A DNA stretch of 64,000 nucleotides from Mantis religiosa (GCA_030765055.1 CM060953.1:75864836-75928835), one strand, 5' to 3'; shown: positions 10,895 to 22,806, counted from the first letter of the stretch. Notes: generated by a model from the letters alone, not told the origin. Translations and numbers: made by a program.

Positions 10895-11555
10895 ACTTAG
10901 GCTTAACTTATCTTAATAAATTGGTGTTGATACTTCTTTTCAAATGGAAATTGATTTCGCAAACAAATTGCTTGCGTCCTCAGTTCACAGATAAACTCTG
11001 TTGTCAAGGATAATGGTTACCATGGTTTTCTTATGTTTTTTTAGTATTACCAACATCTGAAAACGAAACAAACCTAAAAATAGAATCAACTGTTGGTATT
11101 TCAAAATTCATTACGCGATGTTTATTTTTTAAAATAAGTACCTTTTCCCAAACCATTAAATCGATCGGACCATTTAATTGTTTTAATAATTTAACTTCAG
11201 GATTTATTTCATAGTTAAATGACCTAAAATGATCTGCTATGGCCGATTTATCAGTTTGTTTATACTTAATGTTACGAAAATGTTATTTCGTTCTGGTTTC
11301 CAAATTATATTTTCTATTTCCAATATAAACCAGATCACAATCTAAACAATTAAATTGATAAATACCAGATTCAGATTTTTTATTATTAGGAATTTTATCT
11401 TTTTTTTTTTTAACAGAAATGCAGTAAATGTTTAATACTATATTTATTTTGAGAAATTAAAGTTATACCAAATTCTTGAAAAAAAAAATTGAAAATTTTT
11501 ATTAACCCAAGGATGGTAAGTGAATTTTTTAAAATTATAACCATCTTACCTTTCT
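10895..11555 (-). mobile_element. Penelope-like element 3' part, family D (GIY-YIG + hammerhead)
   Basis: The minus strand encodes a broken C-terminal half of a PLE protein: FKKFTYHPWVNKNF near 11535-11490, then SGIYQFNCLDCDLVYIG near 11370-11320 (GIY...YIG with a CxxC zinc-finger-like pair), then a downstream region ending in FEIPT-like sequence near 11100. A hammerhead follows at 10943-10990 and a family D tail at about 10940-10895. It abuts a family A copy at about 11555, so the two are either a chimera or adjacent insertions. Frameshifts make it dead. Confidence 0.75.
10943..10990 (-). ncRNA. Hammerhead ribozyme motif (PLE family D)
   Basis: Minus strand: stem I GTGAA / TTCC; core CTGAGGA 10983-10977; extra C 10976; stem II GCAAG 10975-10971 with TTTGC; GAAATCAATT 10958-10949. 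The predicted cleavage base (10949) is T instead of the C seen in the sister copy at 6103, so activity may be lower. Confidence 0.65.
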
Positions 11556-12565
11556 AGGTTTTTAATGCTGTAATTGGTTTTGGTGCCAGTGCTATGTTAT
11601 ATTCCTTGAATACTTTTTTGGAACTTTTTTGTGGCCCAGTTGTGGTATGTAAATTTAGCAAATCTAATTTCTTGTTTCATTGGTGAAAGACCTGTGATCT
11701 GTTCTAACCTTTTTTTGAAGTTTGAATGATTTTATTTTTTTGTCTACAAGGCTTTTTCCATTTCCATTTTAATTGTAGTTTTTAAGATTGATGGTATTCT
11801 TTGTGATATTCTTGCTGGCTGAGGGGTAGGTTAACTAATATGTGTGTGACTATTGATGGCAGCATGTTTGTGTGGCATTGAGTTGAAACTCTTTGCTTTG
11901 ATGTAATTATCTGTGTGTGTTGCTTTTCTGTGTATACCAAATTCCAGTTTTTCATTGTTTTTTGAGATTTTAAGGTCCAAGAAGGTTAGAGTATAGTCCT
12001 CTTCAGTTTCCACTGTGAATTGTATGCTGGGTTCTTGAAAGTTGAACAATTTCAAAGCATCATCTATCTGTTTGTAGTGTACTATTTGCAAATATGTTGT
12101 CTATGTATCTGTACCATGGTTTAAAAATGTGAGGAAAGGCTTTACTTATATGTATTTCGAAAAAGCTCATGTATAAGTTGGCTAAAAATGATGATAGCGG
12201 GCTTCCCATAGCCAGTCCTGAAATCTGTAATACTTTCCACCGAAGACAAGACAATTTTGATGGATACATATTTCTGTCATTGCCATATATTCCTCTACAA
12301 TGGCTACCCATTGTTTAGTTTGTCTATTGAGATGCTAGGGAAGAGGGAGCGGACACCAAAGGATACCAAAGTGTCTTGAGGTTTGAATTTAAAATTTTTG
12401 ATTTTTTCCAACGGTATAATGGGTATTTTATCCTGAGAGTATTGAACTGTGGAAAGGACTGAAATTTTTGGATAGCTATTTCGCCAGAAGGTAAGTAGGA
12501 GCGTTAATTTTATTTACTATGGGTCTCATGGGTATATTAATTACGAGCAACAGGCATGCTTTAAT

Positions 12566-12752
12566 TTGAATAAGAGTACTCACTCAGACTTTAGATGTTC
12601 AAATTTTTCCTCCAAAACATATTTTTCAACCAACTTCGTGGTCATCTTCAACGGGACATGCTACAGCAACTCGAGTTGAAGACGACCATGAAGGTGGTTG
12701 AAAAACATGTTTCGGAGGAAAAATTTGAACATCTAAAGTCTGAGTGAGTACT
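12566..12752. repeat. Foldback insert inside the PLE
   Basis: Arms of about 80 bp (about 12575-12653 and 12676-12752) are inverted near-copies, for example agagtactcactcagacttt and its inverse. The ~22-base spacer is GGGACATGCTACAGCAACTC-like. The right arm contains TTGAAGAC..GAAAAACATGTT, which resembles a decayed hammerhead of the B/B' PLE type, so this is probably an inverted PLE-end dimer. The PLE RT region continues on both sides. Confidence 0.65.
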
Positions 12753-13299
12753 CTTATACAAATTAAAGCAAGTCACCTACTCATAATTAATATAAAAGAT
12801 GTCTCACTTTAAATACTTTGACAATTCTTTATAATCTCATGGGTATGTTGGATTGTAATCCATATAATCTTGCAAGGGTAGGGTTGTCAGGTTTGATAGA
12901 TTTTTGTTCAGCAGTTGTTAAAATTTTACTATTGTGTACATCCTTTATGCATTGGTTAAGTGGATTTGAATATATTTCTTTGAATCCTTTTTGTTGTAGT
13001 ACATCTAACATCTTTCCCTTTTATGTATTGATGTCTAAAATTACTATTTTGTTCCCTTTATCAGCCCTTGAGAAGATTACATCTTTATGATTTAATTATC
13101 TTAATTTATCTATAGGCTCTAAGCCTTCTACTGCTATTTCAATATCTGCAATGAAATCTTCAGGGTTGTTGGAGTATAATATACATGTTTTCAGGCCTTG
13201 GTTTAGGTTATCTATTTCTTCAATACTAAAAGTTTGTTTAGAGAGGTTAGTTAAATTTTAGATGAGTCATATTTTTTTACATATCAGCTTCACTTACGT

Positions 13300-13352
13300 A
13301 CCTATATTGAGGACATGTTTCAGGAACTATTGTTTGCATCAATGGCTAACCT
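13300..13352 (-). ncRNA. Decayed hammerhead motif (PLE family A pLTR)
   Basis: Minus strand GAAACATGTC at 13321-13312 followed by CTCAATATAGG, identical to the functional-looking family A ends. The catalytic core has lost bases (ATTGATGCAAAC in place of CTGATGATGCAAAC) at the junction with the plus-strand copy. It marks a pLTR upstream of the PLE ORF. Confidence 0.55.
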
Positions 13353-14660
13353 TTATAAACCTAGATGCCAATACAGTAGAAGAATATTTGGCAGTGACAG
13401 AAATATGTACCCATCGAAATTGTTTTGTCTTCGGTGAAAAGTATTACAAACAGATTTCAGGATTGGCTATGGGAAGCCCACTATCACCATTTTTAGCCAA
13501 CTAATACATGAGCTTTTTCAAAATACATATAACTAAAGCCTTTCTCATATTTTTAAACCATGGTACAGATAGACAACATATTTACAATAGTACACTACAA
13601 ACAGATAGATGATGCTTTGAAATTGCTCAACCTTCAAAAACTCAGCATACAACTCACAGCAAAGGCTGAAGAGGACTATACTCTACCTTTCTTGGACCTT
13701 AAAATTTCAAAAAAACAATGAAAAACTGGAATTTGGTATACACAGAAAAGCAACACACACAGATAATTACATCAAAGCAAAGAGTTTCAACTCAACGCCA
13801 CACAAACATGCAGCCATCAACAGTCTCATACACAGATTAGTTAACCTACCCCTCAGCCAGCAAGAATATCAAAGAATACATTCAACTCTTAAAAACTACA
13901 ATTAAAAATGGATATGGAAAAAGCCTTGTAGACAAAAAAAAATCATTCAAACTTCAAAAAAGATTAGAACAGATCATACCTCTTTCACCAATGAAACAAG
14001 AAATTAGATTTGCTAATTTACACGCCATCCCTGGGTCACAAAAACGTTCCAAAAAATATTCAAGGAACATAACATAGCACTGGCATAGCACATTAAAAAC
14101 CTACTTAACAGCAACAACACAGATAGTATAAATCCAGAAGAAAAATCAGGCATTTACAAGACAAAGTGTAAAGACTGAAAAAATGTACATAGGGAGGACC
14201 AAAAGAAACATAGGCACTAGGAAGAAAGAACATTAAAGGCACCTAAGATACAAAAATATTGTTAAGTCAGCAATAGCAGCTCATTTCTGGCCTGAAAATC
14301 ATGAAATTGAAGATAGCACCAAATTACGAAAATACGTACAAAAACAGGGAGCTTGTCATCTGGGAGAAAATATACGTAGAAAAGAATAAAAACCAACTAA
14401 TGAACTTCAAAATCCCACCATAAGACAACCCCACATTTAAATTTATCACAAAATCAACAGATGGCAGCAGCAACTCCAGAACTACCCACAACATTGGATC
14501 AAACTTCAGTCGCAATAGAGCTGATGATGCAAACAATAGTTTGTGAAACATGTCCTCAATATAGGTATGTAGGTGAAGCTGATGTGTAAAAAATACTACT
14601 TATCTATAATTTCTTTCGCTTCACTATGGTGTTCCAAAGTAGTAAAATTTCAATTTATTT
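13353..14660 (+). mobile_element. Penelope-like element, family A, 5'-truncated (dead)
   Basis: Plus-strand copy beginning within the RT (FINLDANTVEEYLAVTEICTH at 13350-13410), then QISGLAMGSPLSPFLAN at 13453-13503, a 4-nt deletion over the YVDN box with GACAACATATTT kept near 13572, and a decayed GIY-YIG (SGIYKTKCKD near 14150, NVHRED-like shift). It ends with an intact-looking hammerhead (14516-14557) and the tail TTTCGCTTCACTATGGTGTTCC near 14610. Oriented head to head with the minus-strand copy at 11556-13352, forming an inverted pair. At least six stops or shifts. Confidence 0.8.
14514..14560 (+). ncRNA. Hammerhead ribozyme motif (PLE family A), best core
   Basis: Stem I GAG 14518-14520 with CTC 14555-14557. 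Perfect core CTGATGA 14521-14527. Extra T 14528. Stem II GCAAAC 14529-14534 with GTTTGT 14539-14544 (AATA loop, one G-U). GAAACATGTC 14545-14554 gives a 2-bp stem III (A-U, C-G) with an AU loop. Predicted cleavage follows C14554. Confidence 0.78.
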
Positions 14661-15479
14661 TTTGTGTTACTTTGGTTTTATACCTTTAAATGGAATATTT
14701 TAGTTGAATTACGTTTTTGTACACAAGATATGTCTAAAATGTCAAATATTTAAGCCATATTAATAGAATATTATGCTCTACACATTCAGTCCTAGAATTA
14801 ACATAAAAAATAGCTAACATGTTTTTGAACCAAGAACCTTATGAATGCAAGTTGGCAAAGAATCTGGAAGCTGGAATTTGGACAACCTTTTCTTTGTTAT
14901 CAATGGGCTGTACATAGTGAAAAAGTAAACTACAGTAAGAAAGTAAACATTTCAATTACAACATAATAGATTAAATTCTATCTTATAAAACTGTGCAAAA
15001 TTTCATAAAGATGGCAAAAGAACTAGAAACAGCTCAACTTTCCAACATGTAATGGAAGTGTTTTTCTAAGTCTAACGTGAGTAGCATATTTTTTCTAAGT
15101 ACAACTTGAGATTTTCTCCTTTAATATGTATTTAGAATTATTTTTATTGTGATTTGATGCTGGAGAAGATTTTTTTTAACACAATTTTATTTATTTACCA
15201 ACTGCTTGTAACCATATTGAAGAATGCAAGGCAACCAAATTCTCATTTTGCTCCACTAAAACAGTGCACTCGACTGTGATTCCTAAATTACTCACTATCT
15301 AATTTTGTACATTATCTGTCCTCCCTAAATTAAACTGACTAGCTATATGCATTAAACAATAATTTGTTAAATTAACCACTCCTACCTTTAATATTAATTA
15401 AATCTAATCGCTTCTCTATAGAACAGACCTGACTAATATCCTCCATAGGTTATTGAAAGGGTCTACTTTTTTAAAATGC
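14661..15479. other. Intronic DNA, nothing recognised
   Basis: AT-rich stretch of UBE2Q intron 3 without a supported ORF or clear repeat. Confidence 0.4.
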
Positions 15480-15484
15480 CCTCA

Positions 15485-15678
15485 ACATAGGTCATGTTGA
15501 AAAGATACTCAAGTGAGTCCACAGTCCATAGAGCTTAGAGTTACCTGGCATGCATCTTTCACGATAATGGAAAACACCGAAAAAACCTTATACAGATAAC
15601 TCACCCTGACCAAGATTCAAACTCAGGACCTAGTGAATGTGAGGAGACACGCTACACCCACATCACAGAGGCAGGTGC
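15485..15678 (-). mobile_element. tRNA-derived SINE, family A (diverged)
   Basis: The minus strand shows the family body (AGCTCTATGGACTGTGGACT, AACTCTAAG, GGGTGAGTTATCTG) and head box B GAGTTTGAATCTTGG. It is more diverged than other copies, the head start is decayed, and no TSD was recognised. Confidence 0.7.
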
Positions 15679-16529
15679 GGTTCTTGCAGCCAGCATGCCA
15701 CAAATATGAGTATCCAGATTTTTGTGTTGCCATCCACATGCTCTGCAATTAAATTGTTTGCATCCCTAATGTTATTAGGTCATATGGTCATTCGCATCTC
15801 ATTCGTTTCCAAATCTACAATCGCAAGAAACCACCGTCGTCCTATCTTACATTTATTGATTTGAAGAACATGATCGGGATTGGAAATTTTACTTTTTACA
15901 ATACATTTGGTGTTACTAGAGATTATGCACCCTTTATGACAGAAACTGAACCAGTCAGATGCTGTTCAAAAGCTCATACATTATTCTCTTACCAAACATT
16001 AAGAAATTATGTTGTATGACTACTTGTATGCAATAAGATTTATCCAAGCAATAAGCTTTCTCTGATCTCACCACATTTGTTTGCACAAAGGCAAGCATAC
16101 TCAGAACTGGTACCACATGTTATGTACTACCAATTCATGTGCATATGTCTGAAGAATGTTTGCAGAAGTTGACTACAATGGTTACAATTGTTGTGCATAT
16201 TAGCTGCAAAAAAGGAGCAATAGGGCTAGTTGACATTTATCGTTGTACATTGGTCATACATAAGTACATTGGTCAACCTTTGCACCTAGATTAAGTTTCC
16301 CATATTATGAGTTTGAAAATTTTTCTTGAAACCAACAATATATTAATATAGTCAATTCAGACAAAATCTACAAATTTCTATAAACTGGTTATTTATGGAG
16401 ATATACCTCCCTATCCAATGGAATACCCACCATTACTTTTGTACACTTATTTTGTTGAGGTACTTAACTAACAAAGTTTGTGATGCCTACTAATAATGAT
16501 TTAAAAGTATAAAAATTTAAGTCATCTTC
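15679..16529. other. Intronic DNA, nothing recognised
   Basis: AT-rich with no supported feature. Confidence 0.4.
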
Positions 16530-16650
16530 GAGACTCAGCTAATGGGAGTTACAGCTCTTGAAACAAGACCTGTGAAAAACAGTGTGAGTGAAGCAATGTG
16601 TCAATATCTTCTTGATTCACTTTTATTTTAATAAGGATTTGTTTGAAGTA
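16530..16650 (+). mobile_element. Solo PLE family B end (decayed hammerhead)
   Basis: Contains GACTCAGCTAATGG, CAGCTCTTGAAACAAGACC and ACAGTGTGAGTGAAGCAATG, matching in order the family B ribozyme and tail at 41970-42050. Core CTGAGGA has become CTAATGG and ATGTC has become AAGAC, so it is dead. Confidence 0.65.
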
Positions 16651-17075
16651 AATTGCTGTTTATTGAATTAAACTGTTAAATTAATTAATTATTAAAATGT
16701 ATCCAAATCTTATCACCTCAAATTGTAACAAAATTATATCTGCAAACTAACCTCTAAATGTATTTGAGCACGTCTTTAGGCCCTACTAACCACAAATAAA
16801 ATATCAAACCCAGAATGTAATGGAATGAGAAAAATTAGCTAGGGCTGAAGTGAATATTTGCATCAAATAGCTTTATGTTCCTTTTCTGAACCAGTGTCCA
16901 TCAGCAGCAAGAAATTTAATTTGCAGATTAAACTCAAGAGATGGAATAGGATTCATATATGTTAGTACATGTTAACAAATGGAAAGAATTATTCAAGGGC
17001 TGCGTATTTGAAGAATGTGGAGCAATGCAATATACACTGATATCAAACTGAGTTCGCATTCAAGCTTGTGAGTCT

Positions 17076-17236
17076 TCCTCCATAGTCTAGGGTAACACGT
17101 TAGCCTTTGCTTCTCAAGGTTGTGGGTACAAACCTGGTGCAGCACACAATGATTTTTTTGGATGTAGAAGTCCTTGGCATGACTTTCTTCAGAATGAAAG
17201 TAAAGCTGATAATCCTGTGTCGTACATATAAAGAAC
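17076..17236 (+). mobile_element. tRNA-derived SINE, family F
   Basis: Head TCCATAGTCTAGGGTAACAC with box B-like GGTTGTGGGTACAAACC (17119-17135), followed by a body ending near 17230 next to the mariner TA. A related body in inverse orientation occurs at 33105-33235, supporting a repeat family. TSD not found. Confidence 0.55.
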
Positions 17237-17239
17237 ATA

Positions 17240-18481
17240 CAAGGATGAGTCAAAAAAGACTGAGAATGGTTTTTTTTTTTTTTTTAACACATAAAATAGA
17301 CTAGTCTTGGTCCAGATTGTGTGGTCTTTTTCAAAGTATTCTTTGTTGAGTTTAATGCACTTTTCCCAATGCTTCTGCCAGTCCTGGAACATGTGATGGA
17401 AGCTAACAACCGTTTCAGCCTTCTCCACAATGGCCTCCTAAGTAGCAAAAACGCTTCTCCATCAGTTTCTTTTATAGGCAGGGAAAGAGATAAAAGTCAC
17501 AGGGAGCCAAGTCTGGAGAGTATGGAACATATTCAATGTCTGTGGGTAAAGTACTAAGTAACAATTTTGCACACGAGGGCAGGCATTGTCATGTGGCAGG
17601 CATCAAACAGATGGATTCAGTTCTGGATGTTTTCATTGGATGTGTTTAGTAAGGACAACCAAAACAGACTTGTAATACTCGCCATTAACCATCACATGAA
17701 TGGGTAATTGATGTTCGAACACCATTCCACGGCAGTCGAACGAAATGAACATAACTTTTCCTGCTGACAAACAAGCTCTGCTTTCTTTGGCATCAGAGAA
17801 TGCCATACTGAGGTGATTTCCATAATGAGGAAGCCTGTTTGCCTTACAGATAGTAATGGTGAAGCAAACTTTTATCACCTGCATCTCAAACATACGCTGC
17901 AGTTCTATATATACTTCCACCCGTATCAACTTCAGTTCAATAATCTTGGCACCCACCATGCACAAACATTAAGTGATTATGCAGAATTGAAAAAACACTG
18001 CCATGGGAAATCTGTAACATGTCTGCAAGTCTGTCAATTGTTATTTGTTGGTCTTCACGAACAATGATGCCAGCTGTGTTAATCATTGTTTCATTTACTG
18101 CTGTTGCTGTAGCACGTGACCCACCTTGCTTTGTTACTGAAACATGGCCCTCCTTAAATTCTCTGAACCATTGATGTGCTGTGTACTATGGCAGAACATC
18201 ACCATATGCCTCCTGCAACATTTTGTAAGTTTCCATGCCACATTTCTGTGAATGAAAGCAAAACTTCAATGCAGCATATTGTTCTTCGCATTGCACCTCC
18301 ATTTCCTCTGTAGGCAGCTGGCAAACTAACCTACTACATTTGTCCCCTGTGTACAGACAAATGTGCAAGCGAGCATGTGCTTTGTCCACTGATCAGAGCT
18401 GTGGTATCCTGCAAAATTGTTTCGAGTGTGCCTTTGTTGTGCGCAGTAAAAAAAAACTCAGTGTTTATTGACTCGCCCTCG
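17240..18481 (-). mobile_element. mariner-family transposon (1242 bp, dead)
   Basis: TIRs: left CAAGGATGAGTCAAAAAAGA, right read inward CGAGGGCGAGTCAATAAACA; TA at 17238-17239 and 18482-18483. The minus-strand transposase starts near 18306 (MEVQCEEQYAALKFCFHSQK, typical mariner HTH N-terminus). It continues through KVMFISFDCRGMVFEHQLP near 17752-17700 and ends with HHMFQDWQKHWEKCIKLNKE near 17396-17334. Frameshifts and stops are common, including loss of the central catalytic segments. Different TIRs and protein from the 8.35-kb mariner, so a separate lineage. Confidence 0.88.
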
Positions 18482-18483
18482 TA

Positions 18484-20020
18484 AAAGAACCTCAAGCCTG
18501 ATAGAGGCCTCGAGCAAAATGAAGCGGCCCTTCATGGGATAATGAGAACCAAAGCAATTAAGAGCTTCAATAAATAAAAACTCAATTTCAATTTCACAAG
18601 CTTGTCAGTATGTGTCGATATGAAATGCAGTTCTTAAGGAAATATAAAGAAGTCTTAGAAAAAAATTAACGAATCATCTAGGTCATTTGAATTAAATAGG
18701 AAAGCTATAAGTACATTTATAAAAACAGGCTTTCATCAACTGAACAGTTTTGAATGGTTATGGATTTAACAGGACTAAGTTCATCTAACAATTGTAAAAT
18801 ATTTTGCAAACAAAATATAAAAATTAAACTAGTAATGTTGAAACTGTCACAACTCATTAGATTCTGCTAAAAACAATATTATAAACATTTCTGATGGGAG
18901 ATGGAATATATGTGGCCATACTTCCCATTGTGGTATGGGCATTGTTACTGATGTGCTCACAAGGCTTGTTGATTTTCACATGCTTTCAGAACACTGCAAT
19001 TGTGTTCAAAATAAAAAATCTCTGAGTGCAAAAGCAAAGAGAACAAAGAATGGTAAGTAAAATGTTATCCAAGTAGAGAGTATTTTCAGAGCCTCCTCAA
19101 AATCAATGAAGATGCTTGCAGCTGAAGCCTGGCGGAAACAATCCAAAAGAGTACACAATTTCATACAGGTATGTTTCAATGTAATCAGATGGAGATGTCA
19201 AAACACAACCAATCTTATAAGCTAAACACTTATGATTCAGATATGACTACTGACAAACTTAAATATTTGTTAATGTCACTGTCAATTGTTAAATATCAGC
19301 ATCCTGGTACAGGAATTTTGTCCTGTATGAGTTCTTTTACATGCCAGCAAATCCACTGACATGAGGCTGACTCTTTTAAACAAATTTAAGTCATTGCCTG
19401 GGCTGCATTTGCACCAATCTTATGACTGGTCAGTGCTATCCAAATGAGCCATTAAGTAGTAAGAAACAATTGTAAAAATTTGTAATTATTACACAAGTGT
19501 CATACAAAATGCCATACGAAATCAGCTATTTTTGCTACTCTGTATCACTCTCTCAACAGATGAAAAGCCACAACATCACAAGTGCCCCTTTACAGAAGAT
19601 TCCTAGTGTTTAAAACAAAGCCTACACTGCAAGAAAACAGCCACCAATATTTGATGAAACAATGATGGAATCAATACTGTAGAGGTATTAAGTAAAATAA
19701 TGCCTATTTGACAGAGGTTAGCATCTGATGAAATCCTGAGGTGCTGTAGCATTGGAAAAACTCATAATGCAAATGATAATTTACTGTCTGCTCACCGCAA
19801 GAAGCCAAGCAGGTCATGAAGAGGGAGAGGGATTTAAACCATTTATCTGCTCTAGTAGTGGATCTGTTTACTAAGAAATGGGTCTATGAGAGTGCACATG
19901 ACTTTTTATTTATTTTCATCCAGTTTATCATACATATGATTTTGGACATGTCAGAAATACAATTACATATTTACAAATTAGTTTCTAAGATTTCCTTCAA
20001 GTGTATAAACATTAACAAAT
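18484..20020. other. Intronic DNA, nothing recognised
   Basis: About 1.5 kb of AT-rich intron 3. No coding domain, tRNA-like head or long repeat was seen. Confidence 0.4.
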
Positions 20021-20445
20021 CTGATTAACAAATGTTAATCAGATACATCCTCAACTTCCTTTCAAATTGCTGTTTAGAAACATCAGCTGCAGATTTAATT
20101 TCTTGTGGTAGTTTGTTATAGAGCATGATTACGGAAATATATACATCGTTTAGAGATACACTTTTATTCACTCTATACCTAAAATATTCCACTTTTCCTC
20201 TTGTATAGTGTTCATGAATTTGGTTGTTTTTGATTGGTTTGAACTTATCTATTACATACATTATTGCTCTGAATGCATAGAGAAAGTAGATGGTACGTAG
20301 TTTATTATTAATGAAGGTTTCCTTACATAATTCCCTTGCTTTTAGATTTAACATGATTCTGATAAATTTCTTTTGTTCTACAAGCAATTTGTCCATATGC
20401 GTTTTTGCAGCAGTACCCCAGATTTCAATCCCATAACTCACCTAT
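20020..20445 (-). mobile_element. LINE RT C-terminal fragment
   Basis: A minus-strand open frame of 138 codons starts MSYGIEIWGTAAKTHMDKLL and later has IMLYNKLPQEIKSA. This is the thumb/post-RT region of CR1/jockey-type LINEs, where YGIxxWG is followed by (V/Q)KKxIRI and YNKLPxxI. It ends at 20025 in a short palindrome (AATCTGATTAACA/TGTTAATCAGATT). Upstream RT is missing. Related to the LINE at 52.4 kb. Confidence 0.78.
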
Positions 20446-21120
20446 GCTGCCAGATCTAATGCTCGTTTCAGTAACTGCAGTGATAGGTATTAAGCATGGG
20501 TGAGTTAATGAAAACACTGGGTATTTTTCATGAACCTAGCATCCTAAATCCAGAAGGCAAGCATACACACAGCAAAAGTGATTATACACTTTTGTGCAAA
20601 AGTGATTATGTTACACATTTCTCTGCCTTTCCTTCTTGTGATGGGCAGACAGTACTTAGCATCATTTGGGTGTAATACCCAAAGAAAATGTGTTAAAAAG
20701 AGAGAACCTAGGAGATTCTTACTTCAGGAATAGCACAATTTTATGTGGAATATGAAGCAAGACAAAAACTAAAGGCTGTTACTGATGCAAAAGTGAGTGC
20801 TACAGAATTATGTGTTTCAAATGGGAAAAGTTTTGGAGTCCAGCTAATCAGATGCGTTAGTGTATTCAGCATTGTCAGCTTGTTACCCCCACTCTTTTTA
20901 TACTTCCCTCTTCACACTCATACAATGTGCAGGTCTGCTTGGCGTTAGACATAAGGGTAACCAAATTAAATTTTCCAAACGTTTATAATAATGCAGTTGC
21001 AAAATCAAAATTGGAAGAAGCATTTTCGCATATTCTGTATATTTTTAAATGCTATAATTATAGTTTATGAAGTACCTGTTTTTGTAATCCAATGGAACTG
21101 CCAGGTTTTCGGCATGTCTC
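20446..21120. other. Intronic DNA, nothing recognised
   Basis: No supported feature. Confidence 0.4.
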
Positions 21121-21129
21121 ATGCAGTTT

Positions 21130-21820
21130 TCCCAGTCCTGTTGTGTTACTTCGTCAATTTCTTCGTGAATAAGTCATTCAACGTCCATCAGTTTAAAAAT
21201 ATTATTTCTGTTTGCAACCCCACATTTTATTTGAGCTTACACCAACTCAAATGAATTACATTGGCAGTGGTAAGGCGAAAGGCTTATTACCTTGTGTCCC
21301 ATTTCAACTGCAAGTTGATCCGGCTGACACTCTTTCTGCGTTTTTAAATGGAAGCAGTCTTTGCATAACTCATTTTTAGTTTCTGTAACCAAAAATTCAA
21401 CCCCCTTTTTTGCAACCATTCAACAATTTTGTTCTTTCTGCTGGCCGAAATCGGTAATTTATTTGCAATAACCGAATGATACAGTGCATTATCCATTATA
21501 ATACTGCTGCCCTCTTCTGAATATTTTAAGAATCTGTTAAGAAACCATTCTTTAAATTGTATCAGCTGTCATCTCTTCATGATATTCTGAGATATTTTTG
21601 AAAGAAAAATACATTTGCTTTCTGGTAGGAACCCTGTCTTAGCAAATCCTGCACGACAAATGATGAGCCGACTGCCTTCTCCAGCAGGTACCTCTAGGCC
21701 ACCCTTTTTTGAGAGGTCTTGCCAGATTGACTTCTGAGTGTGGTTTTTATTTACCCATGTCTCGTCTAAGTAAAAGATAGGTCTCACATCACCAGAGTGT
21801 CTAATTTCATGCATTTTGCG
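21130..21820 (-). mobile_element. DDE (IS630/Tc1-mariner type) transposase fragment
   Basis: The minus strand encodes IFYLDETWVNKNHTQKSIWQ near 21770-21711 (first catalytic Asp in DETW), GSRLIICRAGFAKTGFLP near 21680-21625, an IIMDNALYHS-type segment near 21505-21476 (second Asp), and VEFLVTETK then SPYHCQCNSFELV near 21275-21237, where the acidic residue of the third catalytic position is E (FELV). This is a DDE_3 family seen repeatedly in arthropod genomes. Stops between 21570 and 21420 break it, and the N-terminal HTH is lost at the junction with the PLE at about 21825. Confidence 0.75.
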
Positions 21821-22806
21821 TAAAAATTTTAATCTTGATCTTTTAATCTGATGTCTTTTTTTGGTACTATTGCAAAGATGTCATCTACATATCGTTGCCA
21901 GAGTTTGAACATCCAAGGGAAACCTTTGGTGATCCTTATTTCTAATGCACTCATGTACAGATCGGCCAGGAAGGGTGATAGCCCATTGCTAAACCTGAAG
22001 TTTGGTGGAAATATTTTGTTTGAAACCGGAAGAAATTTTCTTCTATGCATAATTTGGTTAGTTTGATGTAATCTGAAATTTCAGGTGATGACATTCCAAG
22101 TGATTTGAGCCATTTTTCTATCAACGGTGGGAGTTGATTAATTGGTATGCTGGAAAACAGTGATTTAACATCAAATGAGACTAGTGTGTCCTCTTCTTTG
22201 AGTTCAGTATCTATATGTGTTCTATAAGTTCATAGGTGTTTTTGATGCTTAGGCTGTCGAATTTCGGAAACGAGTTGAATTTGTTTATTAGCCACTTTGC
22301 ATGTTTGTATGTTGGTGAATTTATACTGCTAACTATAGGTCTCATTGTTATGGATGGTTTGTGTATTTTGGGTAAGCCATAAAGTCTAGGTAAGGTTGGA
22401 TTATCCGGTTTAACTGTATATTTGTTTGATGTTATGCTTAATTTTGCTATTGTTTTTTCAAATGACTGTATGCAAGTTTTAGAGGATTTTTGTTAATGAT
22501 TTCATATTCATTGTCAGTTAGCATTTCTTCCATGTTTTCAATATAATCTGATTTATCCATTATGACTATCTTGTTACCTTTGTCTGCCTTTGTGTATATA
22601 ACGTTTTTCTGTTTCAAAGAATGGATAGTATTATGTTTTCTCTTCTGAAAGGATCTGTTTTTTATATCCTCCAAAATGTTTTCACATTGGCTTTTTACTG
22701 AATTTTGTTTGGATACTGGTAGAACTTGCGTTGAAATGTTGATACCTGCAATGTAGTCTTCAATTTTGTTTGAGAAACTGACGCATGTTTTTAATCCATT
22801 ATTTAA

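Larger units (their letters stand above)
11556..13352 (-). mobile_element. Penelope-like element, family A (near full length, dead)
   Basis: Minus strand. A 5' pseudo-LTR (pLTR) remnant is at about 13352-13258. The protein N-terminus follows (LSKQTFSIEEIDNLNQGLKT near 13240-13180), then ADKGNKIVILDI near 13060-13025, RT fragments SGLAMGSPLSSFLANLYMSF at 12220-12160, RYIDNIF near 12108-12088, and HYKQIDDALKLFNFQEPSIQF from 12080. It ends near HNWATKKFQK before the family D junction. Known of the family: PLE RT is fused to a GIY-YIG endonuclease and is used for target-primed reverse transcription. The RT catalytic motif is YxDN rather than YxDD. Many shifts and a 180-bp foldback insert (12566-12750) break it. 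Confidence 0.8.
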
